Shown: positions 49,245-63,200 of the stretch, one piece after another
Layout: every line of letters begins with the position of its first letter
How positions within the stretch are numbered: the stretch's first letter is position 1
NCBI GenBank assembly: GCA_009741485.1
Contig: VKON01000212.1
Span: 36,681-100,680, forward strand
Reading direction: 5' to 3'
Source: Malurus cyaneus samueli
Taxonomy: Eukaryota > Chordata > Aves > Passeriformes > Maluridae
Length of the DNA: 64,000 bases
Notes under the pieces: model-generated
What the model was told of the DNA's origin: nothing
The model's database searches: none
The model's input: only the letters and a program-made list of their open reading frames with translations
Translations under genes and position numbers: made by a program

Positions 49245-50280
49245 TATATCTTGACACAAACCTGATTAGCCTGACTATCATTCTTGCAAGCTGTAAGAGC
49301 ACATGTGACTTTCACATTTCATATATTTCCTTGACATTATATATAAAGCACTCAAGGATACTTGAAAATGGACTAGGAAGAGTCATTAAAACCAGTCAAT
49401 TTGACATTAATATTCAGTAATGAAAAATCATTATCACAAAAATCACAAATATTTTTTGTGCTTTTGCTCGGTTGTATTTCAAACAAACTAATTTGTAAAT
49501 ATCTTATTCTGCCACCTACAAAAATAGATAAAAGGAAATGGATCTAGCAAGAAAGCTTAAGCTAACAGGGTAAACAGCTCTGCATCATATTCTGGCTCAT
49601 ATAAATGTGATTATTCTCTCCTCAGCTTTAACAATCACTGCTTTGCCTTGCTGACAGTGGTTTACTTCCTTAGAGTGAGGAAGCATGAAGAAACAATTTT
49701 AGTGAGTTGTCTGTACAATGGCTATGTGTGCAGACTTTATTATAATGACCTTCTTCAGTGCAGAGACTGAAGTGGGTTTTTTTTTTAAGAAAACATGATA
49801 TTGTTACCATAGAATATAAAAAGGTATTAGAAAGCTGCTCAGCGATGCTGAAGATTTAATGCATTTTGTAAATGAAGTCAATCAACTGTTGATTTCATGT
49901 GCTTTCTGTATACATGGTTACATATATCTTTTCACTGTTGACTTTGGAATATGTAGTGTGCTGAAAAATGAATTAGTAAATAAAATCAATATAGTTATTT
50001 AACTAGAGACGTAGGTATATCAAAATAATTAATATATATATATATATATATTTGTGAAAACAGCTTTAACTTGCATTTCTTCTACTAAACAGTCATAGAC
50101 AGCCATATGTCCTTACAGTCCATTACATTAAAATGTAAGAATAGTTGCTGCAGGTGTATATTCATATTTAGAAAACACAATACCTTAAACTTAGATCTTT
50201 ATTTTATTTTTTTTCTCCAAATATCTTCTGTTACTTCTTTTATTTATTGTAGTAAAATTAAGGTTTGGAAATTTGTGACG
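49245..50280. other. Unassigned stretch with a (TA)n run
   Basis: No gene seen. A (TA)n run lies at 50031-50051. Confidence 0.5.
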
Positions 50281-51056
50281 TGTTGATTTTGGCTGGGGCA
50301 CATGCTTTGCCTATAGCTCACCAGGGATAAATTTTCCACACACCTTAGGAACAGAGACACTGTGGAAGCTTGTAAGTCTCTCTAAGGGCGCCCATGAAAG
50401 AGAGGATGCAACAGCACAAAGGTGCTGCAGTTTTGCTCTGTAGAAATCAGTGTAGATACGAACCAAAGGATGGAGCAACACAGCAGTGTTGTGGTTTTGC
50501 TCCATCAAAAAAAAATCCAGCTGATGGGAGCAAAACCAAAGAAACGATCCAGATGGCAATCAAAAGCTGATCTTTGCTTCATTAACTCGAAAATACACAT
50601 TGCCTTTCATGTCCTTGTATATGCTAATGACTGGATTCACTAGAACTCCACCCAAATGGGAAATTACATCCAACTGTTACTTGACCTTTTTCCTTCCCAA
50701 GAACAAAATATTATAAATATAGTTTAAGCAGAAAGAGAGGTCAGAGAAGATGCCATTGTAATTTCTGGGATCCGTAGATGGGCTCAGCCTTCTCCCCCAC
50801 AAGGGTTCCTGTTGGGTAAGAACCATATTCTGTGTGTGCTGAGTGATTATCTCCAGCCACTTTTCATTAGTGATTAGACTGCCGGTGTTTCACTTCCAAC
50901 TTATTCTTGCAGTCAGTAGACTATCAGCTACCGGTCAACCTCGGAACTTTAACCTGTCATAGTCTTCTGTTATCACTGTATTTGTTAATAAAATGTGTTA
51001 TTCTGTAAACTATTTATCATGAGTCCGTCAATGGTACTAGTAGTGGCTTGCACCAG
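50281..51056 (+). mobile_element. Probable LTR, plus orientation
   Basis: Begins TGTTGATTTTGGCTGGGGC, a beginning I recognise from common bird ERV LTRs. TATAAATATAG (50712) and AATAAA (50987-50992) are in the correct order and followed by a T-rich U5. The right edge is approximate and no duplication was found. Confidence 0.65.
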
Positions 51057-54000
51057 GTTACATACTTGACAAAATTGGTAATATCCCAACTAAGGCTGGG
51101 GACACTGCCAGTGAGTGATCATGAATAGGCTGATCAAACCTCCATGAGCTGTTCAGTGATGTGATGCCCCACAAGGAGCTTATCATCCCTGCAGGTGTTA
51201 AGAGAGTGATCAAATTTAAAGGGTTCAAAGAAGACCTCCCTTGTCATATGACACTTGATGTTTTCAATCTCATGTTTGTTAATATTTTCATTTTCCTATT
51301 ATTTTTGGTTTTGACAAAATTAAGTTTTGCAGTTTAAAAAAGAAAAAGTTTTAAAAATATTCTCATATTGTTCTAATAAATGTAAACATATCCCCATTAA
51401 CTACTGTACTGCTTTTCTTTTCACTAGTGAATCAAAGTGTGAAAAATATATTTTATATTAATATTTTTCAACTCCAGAGGTTTTGCTTCTGGAATGGCAC
51501 TAAATTCCTTGTGGTATGAATGTCTCTATTCCATATGTTAAAATATTTAAGGCCCTGGTTCTATCAGCCCACTAATCAAAACAATAATCCAATTAATTGG
51601 GACTGCGTGTAATATGATAAGAAAAAGTATAAGTTTGTAATATACAGATATAGCACAAAACAAACATCAGGAGAGGATATTATGAATGGTACCTAATTCA
51701 AATTAACAGACAGGGTAAAAACTTCAAAAACTATGTAAAAATCAGTCGCACCAACTTTCATAATGAATTGGTTGATATTAAAGTTGCAGAGTCAAATTTA
51801 GCAATACTAAGTTTTAAAGAGCTAAGAAATATCTGCTAAAAAATAACTGATTTTGCTATTTTTAAAACACTGGGTTATTCAAGAAGGTGTGTTCTGATCT
51901 TATCTACTCATAATAAAGGTACCAGAGAGCACAGGGACACTCAATTTAAAGTCAGCTGTAGTTGCTGTAGCACTTGGATCGCTTTCTCATATTTTTTTCA
52001 CTGGGACTGGGACTTCAGAAGCAGTGATACATTTAGTAGGCCAAGAAAAAATTAATACTGAAGAAAACATCTTTTTTTATGGAGAATGATTTTGATATGG
52101 TAAGGAATGCCTCTTGTAAATGATTCCTTAAGCTACTAAAATATTTTGTTTATTTTTAGAAATTATAATATTTAACTTAAACTAAAACATACTTTAAGAA
52201 AGACTCGAGTTATTTTTCTGATTTCAAGAATATTTTTGAGGTTCTGTGAAGGAGACTCCTTGAACTTTGTAAGAACAGTATTTTTTCTGAGAGGTACAAA
52301 TGAACCATAAATGTACTTTGAAAGGAAGTGCGTAAATGTAGATAATATTACAACTGGAAAAGGCAGTTTGCACTCTTGCCTGCATATAGTCTCATAAAAC
52401 CTCAGAAGTACCAAGTCACTCAAATTTGTCAAACTGATATGTGGTTCAAATTGATGTGACACTACCTAAGTTTGAAAAATTAACAATATGAGAATATATT
52501 CGGCCCAAAATAGTAACCTTCCTTTTCAAGTTGTCACAGATAAATGCCCCTTTGCGCTTAGTGCACATATGATTTTACAAATTTACAAAGCAGAAGCAAC
52601 CACTTAATCTTTTCCAGGCATTTCTTTGAAGAAGCAGCAGGGATGTATTTCCATTACCTTCCTACATTCTTCCCATTTTCATACTCCTTCAGTAGAATAT
52701 AGTAGTTGACACTAAATAACTCATATTTTTACATTCCAGATTATTTCTTTCACTATCAATGTAAAACACCACAGCATAAGACCACGATACATTTTCTGCA
52801 AACATTTCTCCAGTATAAAAGTAGAGCTTGATTTGACTGTATTCATAACCCTATTGTGTTCACTAGCTATGAAATGCTGAACTGCTTGACAGCTTACTGC
52901 ATACATACCTTGTAAAAAGACATTGTTAAGATTGGCTGCTTCAAGATACCCATTCAAGGGATTTTATACCATATATTTGATTTTGAAATTGAAAAGTTTG
53001 TTTGCTCTTTGGGTTGTGCTGATGCATTGTGCTTATAACATCCTGTCCAAGACCTGACAAAGTAATATGATATGTTGCGCACATGTGTTCCATATGAATT
53101 TATGATTGAGTTAATGCCCTGTACCACATAAATTTTTCTCTGATTAAATATATGCACAATATACAGGAGCAACCAACCTGAATGTTCTTCAGTCCCTTCC
53201 TGAGTAATTTGCAAACCAAGGCATAAAACCCCATTGGTACTTCTGGTGACAGTTAGATAAATGGAGCACTTGATATTTTCTCTCCTGAATTACACAATCT
53301 TTGCTTGCTATATGGCTGGTGTAAAATGGAATCAGTAACAGTTGAGTATTCAGGATTCTTCTCAGGTGGAGTTTGTTCAAATCCAGATCCAGTGAAAATG
53401 CCACCTGTGTTCTCTATTTCATGCAAAGCTTCTTTTGCACTGTATTAGCAGATGAGTGGGAAGGATATATCCAAATTTGTGTTCTAGTAGAAGAGCAATT
53501 AAATATGCAAAGGAAAGCAGTTAGTTGCTACCACCTCAAGACTTAAAACCACAAAGATATGACAACTAATGATTTTAATTGCAATGGAAAAATATGGATA
53601 TGAAAAGAAGGACTGTTTGGACATTCTCAATGTGATTTAGGTTGAATAAGCCTTTGTTAGAAAGTAACCAACCTTGTCATTTCTCTGCCTGGGAATGTAG
53701 GATTTTCAAAAGCATACAGATTGATATAAAAGCCTGCATATCACTATTTTTAGCACCTTCAGTGTGGAATAAACTTGTAGGTAATGATGTGATTCTGAGA
53801 GACCTTCTTGGCATTCAGCAGTTGCCACAAGAAAATAGTATGTACATTGCAAGCTGCATATATAACAAAGGTCAAAATAAATCATGATATGTGTTGAAAG
53901 TAATTGAAAGAAAACCCAAACTATATTCATCAGCATTTATGCTGCTCAAAAAAACCTACCTCAAAAATTCCTGAATATGATCAAAGAAACAAGTACTCTT

Positions 54001-55456
54001 TCTATTTACAGTTCTTTGATGGTATTCCCCTCCTCTGCAAATAAAAATCATATGCAGCATTCTGTAATTCCTCCAGTCCTGTGTCCTTACACATTCTTCT
54101 GTAAGGGTGATCTAGTGGTTTTTTTCACATATGAAGGGTCAGACATCAAAGTAAAGATTATGTAGGTGCCTTGTGGTGTTTGTCAAAAAGTTTAGATATA
54201 AAAACCCTTTCAAAATCTGGAGAATGAGGCACTTAATTGGGGTAGAGACCTTCAAAATTTCACAGAGCATCTGTTCTGTCTTTGAAATTCTGAGCCTTTC
54301 ACTTTGTTGGAAGAAAGATGCAGGGGGTCCTTTCAGTTTCTCATTCTTGATCTGAAAAATATATTGCTGAGGGAGGGATAGGCAATCTCTCTGAGGTAAG
54401 GCATTACAGTTGCAATGCTGTGCAGATGATAAATTTCTCTTTATACCTTCAGAAATTTTTTTGACATACTCTTTTGCATTATCTGTGTTCCACTGTGCAC
54501 AGCAAATCAGCAGGGAAAGAAAATAATTTAAAAAAAAAACTCTTCATAGAACCCTCTTAGTACATATTGGAGATTAATTTTAATAACATAAAATAGGAGT
54601 GAAAATATGCTGGAACAGGTTTTAATACACTGAAGGTAGATATTTTGGTGTTTTGATTCTCCAAATTGCACCTGAAAGAAGGCTGTGCTGCTGGTAAAAA
54701 CAACATGCCATATTTCCCAGCATTTAAAACCTGATCTATCACCCTTATGCATAGCAAGAGACACTCATTTTAGAGTCTTCTATTTGGATTCTACTCCTAA
54801 GGAAAATTTGGTAGTGAGAACTGGGGGGAACAAATTATTTCATGTAAGTCAGCTTTCCTTCAGATATAGAAACAATTATTTGTGTCTAAAATGCTCAGAT
54901 TAAAAGACCATTCACTAGCAGCTGACAGTACCTACAAACAAAGAGGAACTTCCTATGAGTCTTTATTTACTCTTTAAAAGAAATCTTGTTATCTGTTTCT
55001 GCCTTGCTGATTAGCAAGGCATGAAGAAGGATGTGGGAATACTCAATGAAATACAAGTTAGTTACTAATTTGTCACTCTGACAGGTTAAACAATAGTCCT
55101 ATTTCCAAGAATATCATTATATCAAATAAAATGAATAACCATGCTTAAGGAAGGTAGAGTTTTTTTCCAGGAAAAGGTAAGTTATAGCTGAAATTGAAAT
55201 GAGTAGCCTGCAAACATACCTGTTCATGTGAAGGAACGCTCCATGCCCACATGGATGCAGGGCAACACAGACATGGATGTCACTGTGAATACGCATTTTA
55301 GTGCACTGTAACCTGGGATCACTAAGATTAAACAGAGTGGCTTTGGTTTATTTAAGGACTCTACAACTGAGATGTCCTAACAATATAAAATTGGCATAAA
55401 ATTATAGAGCTAGTGTTACAATCTGATTTAAGCACAGAAAAGCAAAAGGAACTGTC
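51057..55456. other. Unassigned non-coding stretch
   Basis: AT-rich sequence with no recognised gene, RNA gene or repeat. All ORFs here are under 100 codons and without family resemblance. 51090-51240 could be a short remnant following the LTR. Confidence 0.45.
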
Positions 55457-56365
55457 TGTGAAAAAAGCACACCAAATGAGAAAAGGTTCAAAATATTCCC
55501 AAAACGAGATTAAGACCACACAAGATTAAATGTCGATGCCAAAAGATTGATATACTTTATTTAATAGCAAAAGAGGCAAGGAGAAGGAAAGAGAGGAGAA
55601 AGAAATAAATAGAAAAAGTATGTGCGTGGCGGGGGTGGGGGCGGGGCGGGAGGAAGTGACAGGGGTTAGATGGAAACTATCACCCTTCCGGGGGTCCCAA
55701 CAATGTCTCATTGCTCCCCTCCATCCGGTCTTCTGGGTGGTGAGGGTCCTCACAGCCTCCACGCTGCCACACCAAAGAGTACAGAATCCAGTGCATTAAT
55801 TAGGTTTGGGCCAGCTGGGAATGCCCACATCTCACACCTGCAGGGAGCTTGGTTTGACACTGTCCCTTGCAACACTGTGGATTTGTTGCATCATTTCTGG
55901 TGTAGGGGACCCCTTTGGGTGGTCTTTGGTCCATGACAGCCCCTTGACTGTCCACATGAGCTTGGATCAGCCGGTCTCGGGGTGCAGGGCCCCACAGCTG
56001 AGCACTTTAGCACAGCAGAGGACAGTCATTTCTCTGCCTCTGACCACAGGCACACCCAATGCCTCTCTTCTCCCCTCATCACCTTTGAAGTGAAGGTCTT
56101 TGCTGGCCTGGCAGCTGATAGACCTGGAGGGACAGTCCCCACCCAAAGGTGCTAAGCATGATCCCTTTGTGAATGTGTTCTTTTCCTCAGCTCTGAGCTG
56201 TTCTGTGTCTTATCTTTGATCAGTGGGCAGTGAGCAGTGTAACCAGGGCCCCATTCAGGGTTTTGATGGCTTTCTCTGCAGCTTTTGTATAGTTTTGCAA
56301 TAATATGCAAAAAGTCCGTCATTAAAATGTTGAAGTCATAAACTGTAACATTTCAGTCTCTGACA
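55457..56365 (-). mobile_element. Solo LTR (family pair member 2)
   Basis: 909 bp starting TGTGAAAAAAG and ending TCTCTGACA, a diverged copy of 41579-42469 in the same orientation. The minus strand has AATAAA at 55561-55556. A G-rich stretch GGGGGTGGGGGCGGGG lies near 55630. No target-site duplication found. Confidence 0.75.
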
Positions 56366-56429
56366 GCTGGGGAACCCAAACCTCACACACACAAACAGAA
56401 TGGGTCAGATTGAAAAGAACTATGGTGTG

Positions 56430-56650
56430 TCCCAACCTCCATACTCAAGCACGGCCATCCCAGAGCAAATGGCACTGGACTGTGTTTAGACAGTTCTTTA
56501 ATATTTCCACTTAGGGAGACTCTACACCCTCTCTGGGTTATCTGTGCCAGTGCTTGGTAATAGGCACAGTAAAGAAGCTCTTTCTCACACTCAAGTGGAA
56601 TTTTCTGTGTTCCAGTTTCACTCCATCTGGAAAGGTTAGGTCAGATAATG
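56430..56650 (-). repeat. CR1 3' fragment, minus strand
   Basis: The plus strand reads GGGAGACTCTACACCCTCTC, then TTTCTCACACTCAAGTGGAA and GTTCCAGTTTCA, the complement of the well-known CR1 3' region. Short and old. Confidence 0.75.
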
Positions 56651-57290
56651 GAGACAAGAGCTTTCATGGCTTTCTAAATAGATTCCAGATAGATAATTGT
56701 GTCTTTCAGCATTGTTAGTACATCATCTACATAGTAAAATTTCTCCCTAAGAGTCTTTGATGGGTCTAGCTGTCAAAGATCACAGTTCATAGATATGGTT
56801 ATCTCTAGCATATGTGACTTACCTCTGCTCAGATCCAATTTTTTATGGTATAGATCTATACATAGACATAGAGGTCTATACTGTGACATAGAGGTCACAG
56901 TTCTTATCTCGTGTTTCTAGCACTGCATACTTCCATGGGAGTAATTTCTGCAGGGCTTCCAGAAGAAGTCAATGAACTGCACCTCTAATTCCAGGACACA
57001 GTTTTCAAACACATGCATGCATGAAAATTTGCTCATATCTGTATCTACATATAAGAGATATGTACACCTATAACATCCTTCTTCCCTCTCAAAGTGTATA
57101 AATGACAAGTAGCTTGAAGAAAGACTACTTCAAAACTTGAAACTATCGACAAAATAATGATGTAGGCCAGTTTAAGCCTTAGAGGAGTGACATATCAAAT
57201 CTGGACTAATGATTCCGAAAAAACAAATTAAATAATCAATATAGCCGGTACATTGCAAATCATCCATTGAATATTTTCTGACTATATCAA
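56651..57290. other. Unassigned stretch before the CT-rich array
   Basis: No gene recognised. Two imperfect copies of a GACATAGAGGTC motif lie near 56867-56898. Confidence 0.5.
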
Positions 57291-60200
57291 ATGGAATTCA
57301 TTCCTTCCGCGCCTTCCGCGCCTTCCATCCGCGCCTTCCTTCCGCGCCATCCACGCCTCCCTTCCTTCCTTCCTTCCTTCCTCTCCTTCCTTTCCTTCCT
57401 TACTTTCCTTCCTTCCTTCCTTCCTTCTTCCTTCCTTCCTTCCTTTCCTTCTTCCTTTCTCCTTCCTCTCTTCCTTCCTTCCTTCCTTCCTTCCGCGCCT
57501 TCCTTCCTCTTCTCCGCCCTTCCTTCCGCGCCTTCCTTCCGCGCCTTCCTTCCGCGCCTTCCTTCCGCGCCTTCTTCCGCGCCTTCCTTCCTTCCGCGCC
57601 TTCCTTCCTTCCTTCCGCGCCTTCCTTCCTTCCGCGCCTTCCGTTCCTTCCTTCCTTCCTTCGCGCCTTCCTTCCTTCTACGCCTTCCTTCCTTCCGCGC
57701 ATTCCCTTCCGCGCTTTCCTTCCGCGCTTTCCTTCCTTCCTTCCGCGCCTTCCTTCCGCGCCTTCCTTCCTTCCTTCTGCGCCTTCCTTCTTCCTTCCGC
57801 GCCGTACTTCCTTCCTTCCGCGCCTTCCTTCCTTCCTCCGCGCCTTCCTTCCTTCGCGCCTTCTGTGCCTTCCTTCCGCGCCTTCCAACCTTCCTTCCTT
57901 CCTTCCTTCCTTCCTTCCTTCCTTCCTTCCTTCCTTCCTTCCTTCCTTCCTTCTCTTCCTTCCTTCTTCCTTCCTTCCTTCCTTCCCTTCCTTCCTTCCT
58001 TTCTTCCTTCCTTCCTTCCTTCCTTCCTCCTTCCTCTTCCTCTTCCTTCCTTCCTTCCTCCTTCCTTCTTCTCTCTTCCATTCCTTCCTTCCGCGCCTTC
58101 TTCCGCGCTTCCTTCCCGGCGCTTTTCCGCGCCTTCCTTCCGCGCCTTTCCTTCCGCGCCTTCCTTCCGCGCTTTCCTTCCTTCCTTCCTCTTCCTTCCT
58201 TCTTCCTTCCTTCCTTCCTTTCCTTCCTTCCTTCCTGGCCTTCTTCCTTCCTCCCGCGCCTTCCCTTCCCGCCTTCCTTCCGCGCCTTCCTCCGCGCCTT
58301 CCTTCCGCGCTTCCTTCCGCGCCTTCCTTCCGCGCCTTCCTTCCTTCTTTCGGCGCCTTCCTTCCGCGCTTCCTTCCTTCCTTCCGCGCCTTCCTTCCTT
58401 CTTCCGCGCTCTTCGCCTTTCCTTCCTCCTTCCTTCCTTCCTTCCTTCCTGTCCTCCTTCCTTCCTTCCTTCTTCTCCCCTTCCCTTCCTTCCCGCCTTC
58501 CTTCCTTCCCGCCTTCCTTCTCCTTCCGCGCCTTCCTTCCTTCCGTTCCTTCCGCGCCTTCCTCCTTCCGCGCCTTCCTTCCTTCCGCGCCTTCCTTCCT
58601 TCCGCGCCTTCCTTTCCTTCCTCCTCCTTCCTTCCTTCCGCGCCTCCTTCCTTCGCGCCTTCCTTCCGGCCTTCCTTCTTCCTCGCGCCCTTTCCTTCCT
58701 TCCTTCCGCGCCTTCCTTCCTTCCTTCCGCGCCTCCTTCCGCGCCTTCCCTTCCTTCCTTCCTTTCCTTCCTTCCTTCTCTTCCTTCCTTCCTTCTCCTC
58801 CTCCTTCCTTCCTTCCTTCCTTCCTTCCTTCCTTCCGCGCCTTCCTTCCTTCCTTCTTCGCGCCTTCCTTCCTTCCTTCCTGCCTTCCTTCCTTCCTTCC
58901 TCCTCTTCCTTCTCCTTCCTTCCTTCTTCCTTCCTTCTCTTCCTTTCTCCTTCCTCCTTCCTTCCTTCCTTCCTTTTCCTTCCTTCTTCCTTCCTTCTTC
59001 CTTCCTTCCTTCCTTCCTTCCTTCCTTCCTTCTTCCTTCTTCCTTCCTTCCCACGCTTCCCTTCCTTCCTTCCGCTCCCGCCTTCCGCGCCTTCCTTACG
59101 CGCCTTCCTCCTTCCGCCCGTCCGCGCCTTCGCGCTTTCCTTCCTTCCTTCCGCGCCTTCCTTCCTTCCGCGCCTTCCGCGCCTTCCGCGCCTTCCGCGC
59201 CTTTCCGCCTGTCCACGCCTCCGCGCTTTCCTTCTCACGCCTTCCTTCCTTCCGGCTTCTCCGCAGACTTCCTTTCGCGCCTTCCTTCCTTCCTTCATAT
59301 CATTCCTGCGCCTTCCTTCGGCCCTTCCCTTCCTTCCATCGCCGCCTTACCTTATCTGGTACTTTCTTCCGTGCCTTCCTTGCGCGCCTTCCTTGCCGCG
59401 CTTCTTCTGCGAGTTCCTTCCTTCCTTCCCTTCGCGCGTTCCTTCCCGCCTTTCCTTCCTTACTTCCTTCTTCTTCCTCCTTCCTGTCCTTCCTTTCTTG
59501 CTTCCTTCTCTTCCTTCCTTCCTCCGCGCCTTACTTCCACCGCTTCCTTCTTTCTCGCGCATTCCTTCCTTCCGCCCTTTCCTTCTCCTTCCTTCTCTTC
59601 CTTCCCTTCCTTCCTTCCTTCCTTCTTCCTTCCTTCCCTTCCTTCTTCCTTCCTTCCCTTCCTTCTTCCTCTTCCTTCCTTCCTTCCTTCCTTCCGCGCC
59701 TTCCTCATTCCGCGCCTTCTCTTCCGCGCCTTCCTTCCTCGCCTTCCTTCGTCCTCCTTCCGCGCCTTCCTTCCGCGCCTTCCTTCCGCGCGTATCTCTT
59801 CCGCGCCTTCCTTCGCGCCTTCCTTCTATTCTCCGCGCCATCCTTCCGCGCCTTCCTTCCTTCTTGCCTTCCTTCCGCGCCTTCCTTCCGAGCCTTCCTT
59901 CCGCGCTTCCTTACTATCCTCTTCCGGCGCCTTCCTTCCTTCCTTCCTGCCGCGCCTTCTCCTTCCGCGCTTGGGGTTCTCTTCCCTTTTTCCTCCCGTC
60001 CCTCCTTCCTCCCGCGGCCGTCCGGCCTTCTCCTTCCTTCCTTTCTTCCTCCCTCCCTTCCTTCCGCGCCTTCCTTCCTTCCTTCCTTCTTTCTCCTTCC
60101 TTCCTTCCTTCCTTCCTTCCTTCTCGCGCCTTCTTCCTTCCTCCTTCCTTCCTTCTTCCTTCCTTCCTTCCTTGGCACTGCGTCCGCGCTCCGCGCTTCG

Positions 60201-63200
60201 CGCTTCCGCGCTCTCTTCCTCTTTCACTTCCCTTCCTTCCAAAGCGATCGCTTCCTTCCTTCCGCGCCTTCCTTCCTTCGCGCCTTCCCGCTTCCTTCTC
60301 TTCTTCCTGCCTTCTTCTCTTCCGCTCTTCCTTCCTCTCTTCCTTTCTTCTGTCCTTCTCCTTCCTTCCTTCCCTCCTTACCTTCCTCCTTTCTTCCTTC
60401 CTTCTTCCTCTTCTTCCTTCCTTCCTTCTCCTTTCCTTCCCTTCCTTCTCCTCTCCTTCCTTCTCCTATCCTCTTCCGCGCCTTCCTTCCCTTTCTTGCC
60501 TTCCTTCCGCGCCTTCTTTCGCGCCATCCTTGGCCTTCTTCCTTCCTTCCTTCCTCCCTTCCTTCCTTCTCTTCTTTCCGGCCTTCCTTGCCCGTTCCTT
60601 CTTTCCGCCTTTTGCCCCTTCCTTCCTTCCCTTCCCGCGCCTTCCTGTCCCTTCCTTCTTCCGGCCTCATCCTTCCTTCCTTCCTTCCGCGCCTTCCTTC
60701 CTTCCGCACCTTCCTTCCGCGCTTCTTCCTTCCTTCCTTCCTTCCTTCCTTCCTTCCTTCCGCCTTCCGCCCTCTGTCGCCCCGTCGCCTTCGCCCTGTC
60801 CTTCCTTCCTTCCTTCTTTCCTTCCTTCCTACCTTCAGCCTTCATCCGCGCCATTCGCCTTGGGCTTTCTCTTCCGCGCCCTTCCTTCCACGCTTCCTTC
60901 CTTCCTTCCTTCACGCGTTCCTTCCTTCCCTTCCTTCCTTCTTATCCGCGCCTTCCTCCTTCCTATCTTCTCCTTTCCGCGCCTTCCTTCCTTCCGCGCC
61001 TTCCTTCCTTCCTTCCTTCCTTCCTTCCTTCCTCCTCCTTCCGCGTTCCTTCCTGCGCCTTCCTTCCTCGCTCTTCCGTCGCTCCTTCCTTCCGTCCTTC
61101 CTTCCTTCTCCGCTTCCTTCCTTCATCCTTCTTCCTTCCTTCATCGTCCTTCTTCCTTCCTTCCTTCCTTCCTTCCTCCTTCCTTCTTCTCCTTAGCCTT
61201 CCTTCCTTCCTCTTCCTTCGTTCTCCTCCTTCTTCCTTCTTCCTTCCTTCGCAATTACCTCCTCCTTCAGCGTTCGCGTTCCTTCCCTTCCTTCCTTCTT
61301 CCTTCCTTCTCCGCGCCTTCTCGAGCCTCGCGCCTTCCTTCGCGCCTGCGCCTTCCCTGTCCTATCGCGCCTAATCCCGCTTCTTCCTCCTTCTCCTTCT
61401 TCCCGCTCTTGTTCTGCGACCCTTCCGCGCACTTCCTTCGTCACGCCATGCACTTCCTTCCGTCCCTTCTCCGCGCCTTCCTTTCTTTACGCGTCTTCTT
61501 CCTCCCTCCTTCGCGCTTACCTCACCCTTCCTTCTCTTCCAAGCCTCCTTGTCCCCTTCCTCGTTCTCTTCCTTCTTTCCTTCGCTTCCTTCCTTCTTCC
61601 TTCCTTCTTCCTCCTCTTCCTTCCTTCTTCCTTCCTTCCTTCCTTCCAGCTTCCTTTCCTTCCTTTCTCTTCCTGTACTTCCTATGCGCCTTCCTTCCCT
61701 GTCTCCTTCCGCGTTCCCTTACACGCCTTCTTCCTTGCCCTTCCTTCCGCCTTCCTTCCGGCCGCGTCATTCCTTCCTTACCCTTCGCAGCGCTTCCTTC
61801 TCTCCTGCTTCCTTCCGCCCTTACCCTTCCATGCAGTATCCTTCCTTCCTTCCTCTTCCTTCTCAAGAGTTCCTTCCACTTTCCAGGGTTCCGGCCTGTC
61901 CTTCCTTCCTTGTACCTCTCCTTCCTTTGCGCCTATCTCGGTCCTGTCCGTCCTCTTCCTTCATCCTATCCCTTCCTTCCTTCCCTTCCGTTCCTTCCTC
62001 CGCGCGCCCTTCCTTCCTCGCGCGGCCTTCCTTCCAGTCCTTCCTTCCTTCCGTTCACTTTCGCTGCCTTCCGCGACCCTTCCGTTGCACGCTTCCTTCC
62101 TGCGAATCTTCCTTCCTTGTGATTCTTCCTTCCTATTCTTCCTTCCTATTCTTCCTTCCTATTCTTCCTTCCTATTCTTCCTTCCTATTCTTCCTTCCTA
62201 TTCTTCCTTCCTATTCTTCCTTCCTATTCTTCCTTCCTTTCCCTCCTTCCTTCCTTCCACTTTCCTTCCTTCCTTCCATTCCTTCCTTCCTCCTTCCTTC
62301 CTTCTCCTTCCTCCTTCTTCCCGCCTTCCTTCTTCCTTCGCGCTTGTTGTTATATCCTTTCTTTCCTTCTCCTTCCTCTTCCTTCGCCTCTTCCTTCCGC
62401 GCCTTCTCACGCCATTCCTTTACCTCCTTCCTTCCCTTTCCGTCCTTCCTTCCTTCCTTCTTCTTTCCTCCGCGCCTGTTCCTCCCGCGGCTCAGCGTAC
62501 TTCCCTCGGCCTTTGCCCCCTTCCTTCCTTTCTTTCCCAGCGCCTTCCTTCTTCCTTCCCTTCCCCCTTTTCCTTCCGTGCCTCTCCCTTCCTCTTTGCT
62601 TCCTTCCTTTCTTCCTCCCTTCCTTCCTTCCTTCCTGTCCTTCCTTCTCATGTCCTTCCTTCCTTCTTTTCCTTCTTCCTTCTTCCTTCTTTCCGCGCCT
62701 TCCTTCCTCCTTCCCGCGCTTCCTCCTTCCTTCTCCTATCCCGCCTTTCCCGCGCGACCTTCCAGCCCCTTCCGCCTCACTTCTCTCCTTTCCTGTCTTC
62801 CTCCTTCCTACCTATTCCGAGCCACTTCCATTCTTCGCGCCTTCCTTCCCCGCATGTTCTTACATCCCTGCGCCTTCCTCTTCCGCCGCTCTCCTCTTCC
62901 TTCCTTCCTTCTTCTTTCGCGCCTTCCTTCCTTCTTCCCTTCTTCCGGCGTCTCTTTCTTTCCTTCCGCGCCTTCCTCCTCCTTCCTTGCTTCCTTCTTT
63001 CTCCTTCTTCCTTCCTTCATTCCTTCCGCGCCTTCCTAACTTCCTTCATTCCTTCCGCGCCCTCCTTCTCTTCCGCGCCTTCCTCCTCCATCTCTCTTCC
63101 ATCTTCCTTCCTTCCTTCCTTCCTTCCTTCCTTCCTTCCTTCCTTCCTTCCTTCCTTCCTTCCTCCTTCCTTCCTTCCTTCCCTTCCATCCCGCCTTTCT

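Noticed and set aside
57400..59298. 632-codon Arg/Lys/Glu/Gly ORF on the minus strand
   Set aside because: Same array read as G/A; pure purine codons cannot be stops. Shadow of the repeat.
57291..61196. 1301-codon plus-strand ORF and partners up to 1169 codons
   Set aside because: Low-complexity translation of the C/T array in every frame; absence of stops is compositional. No signal of protein function.
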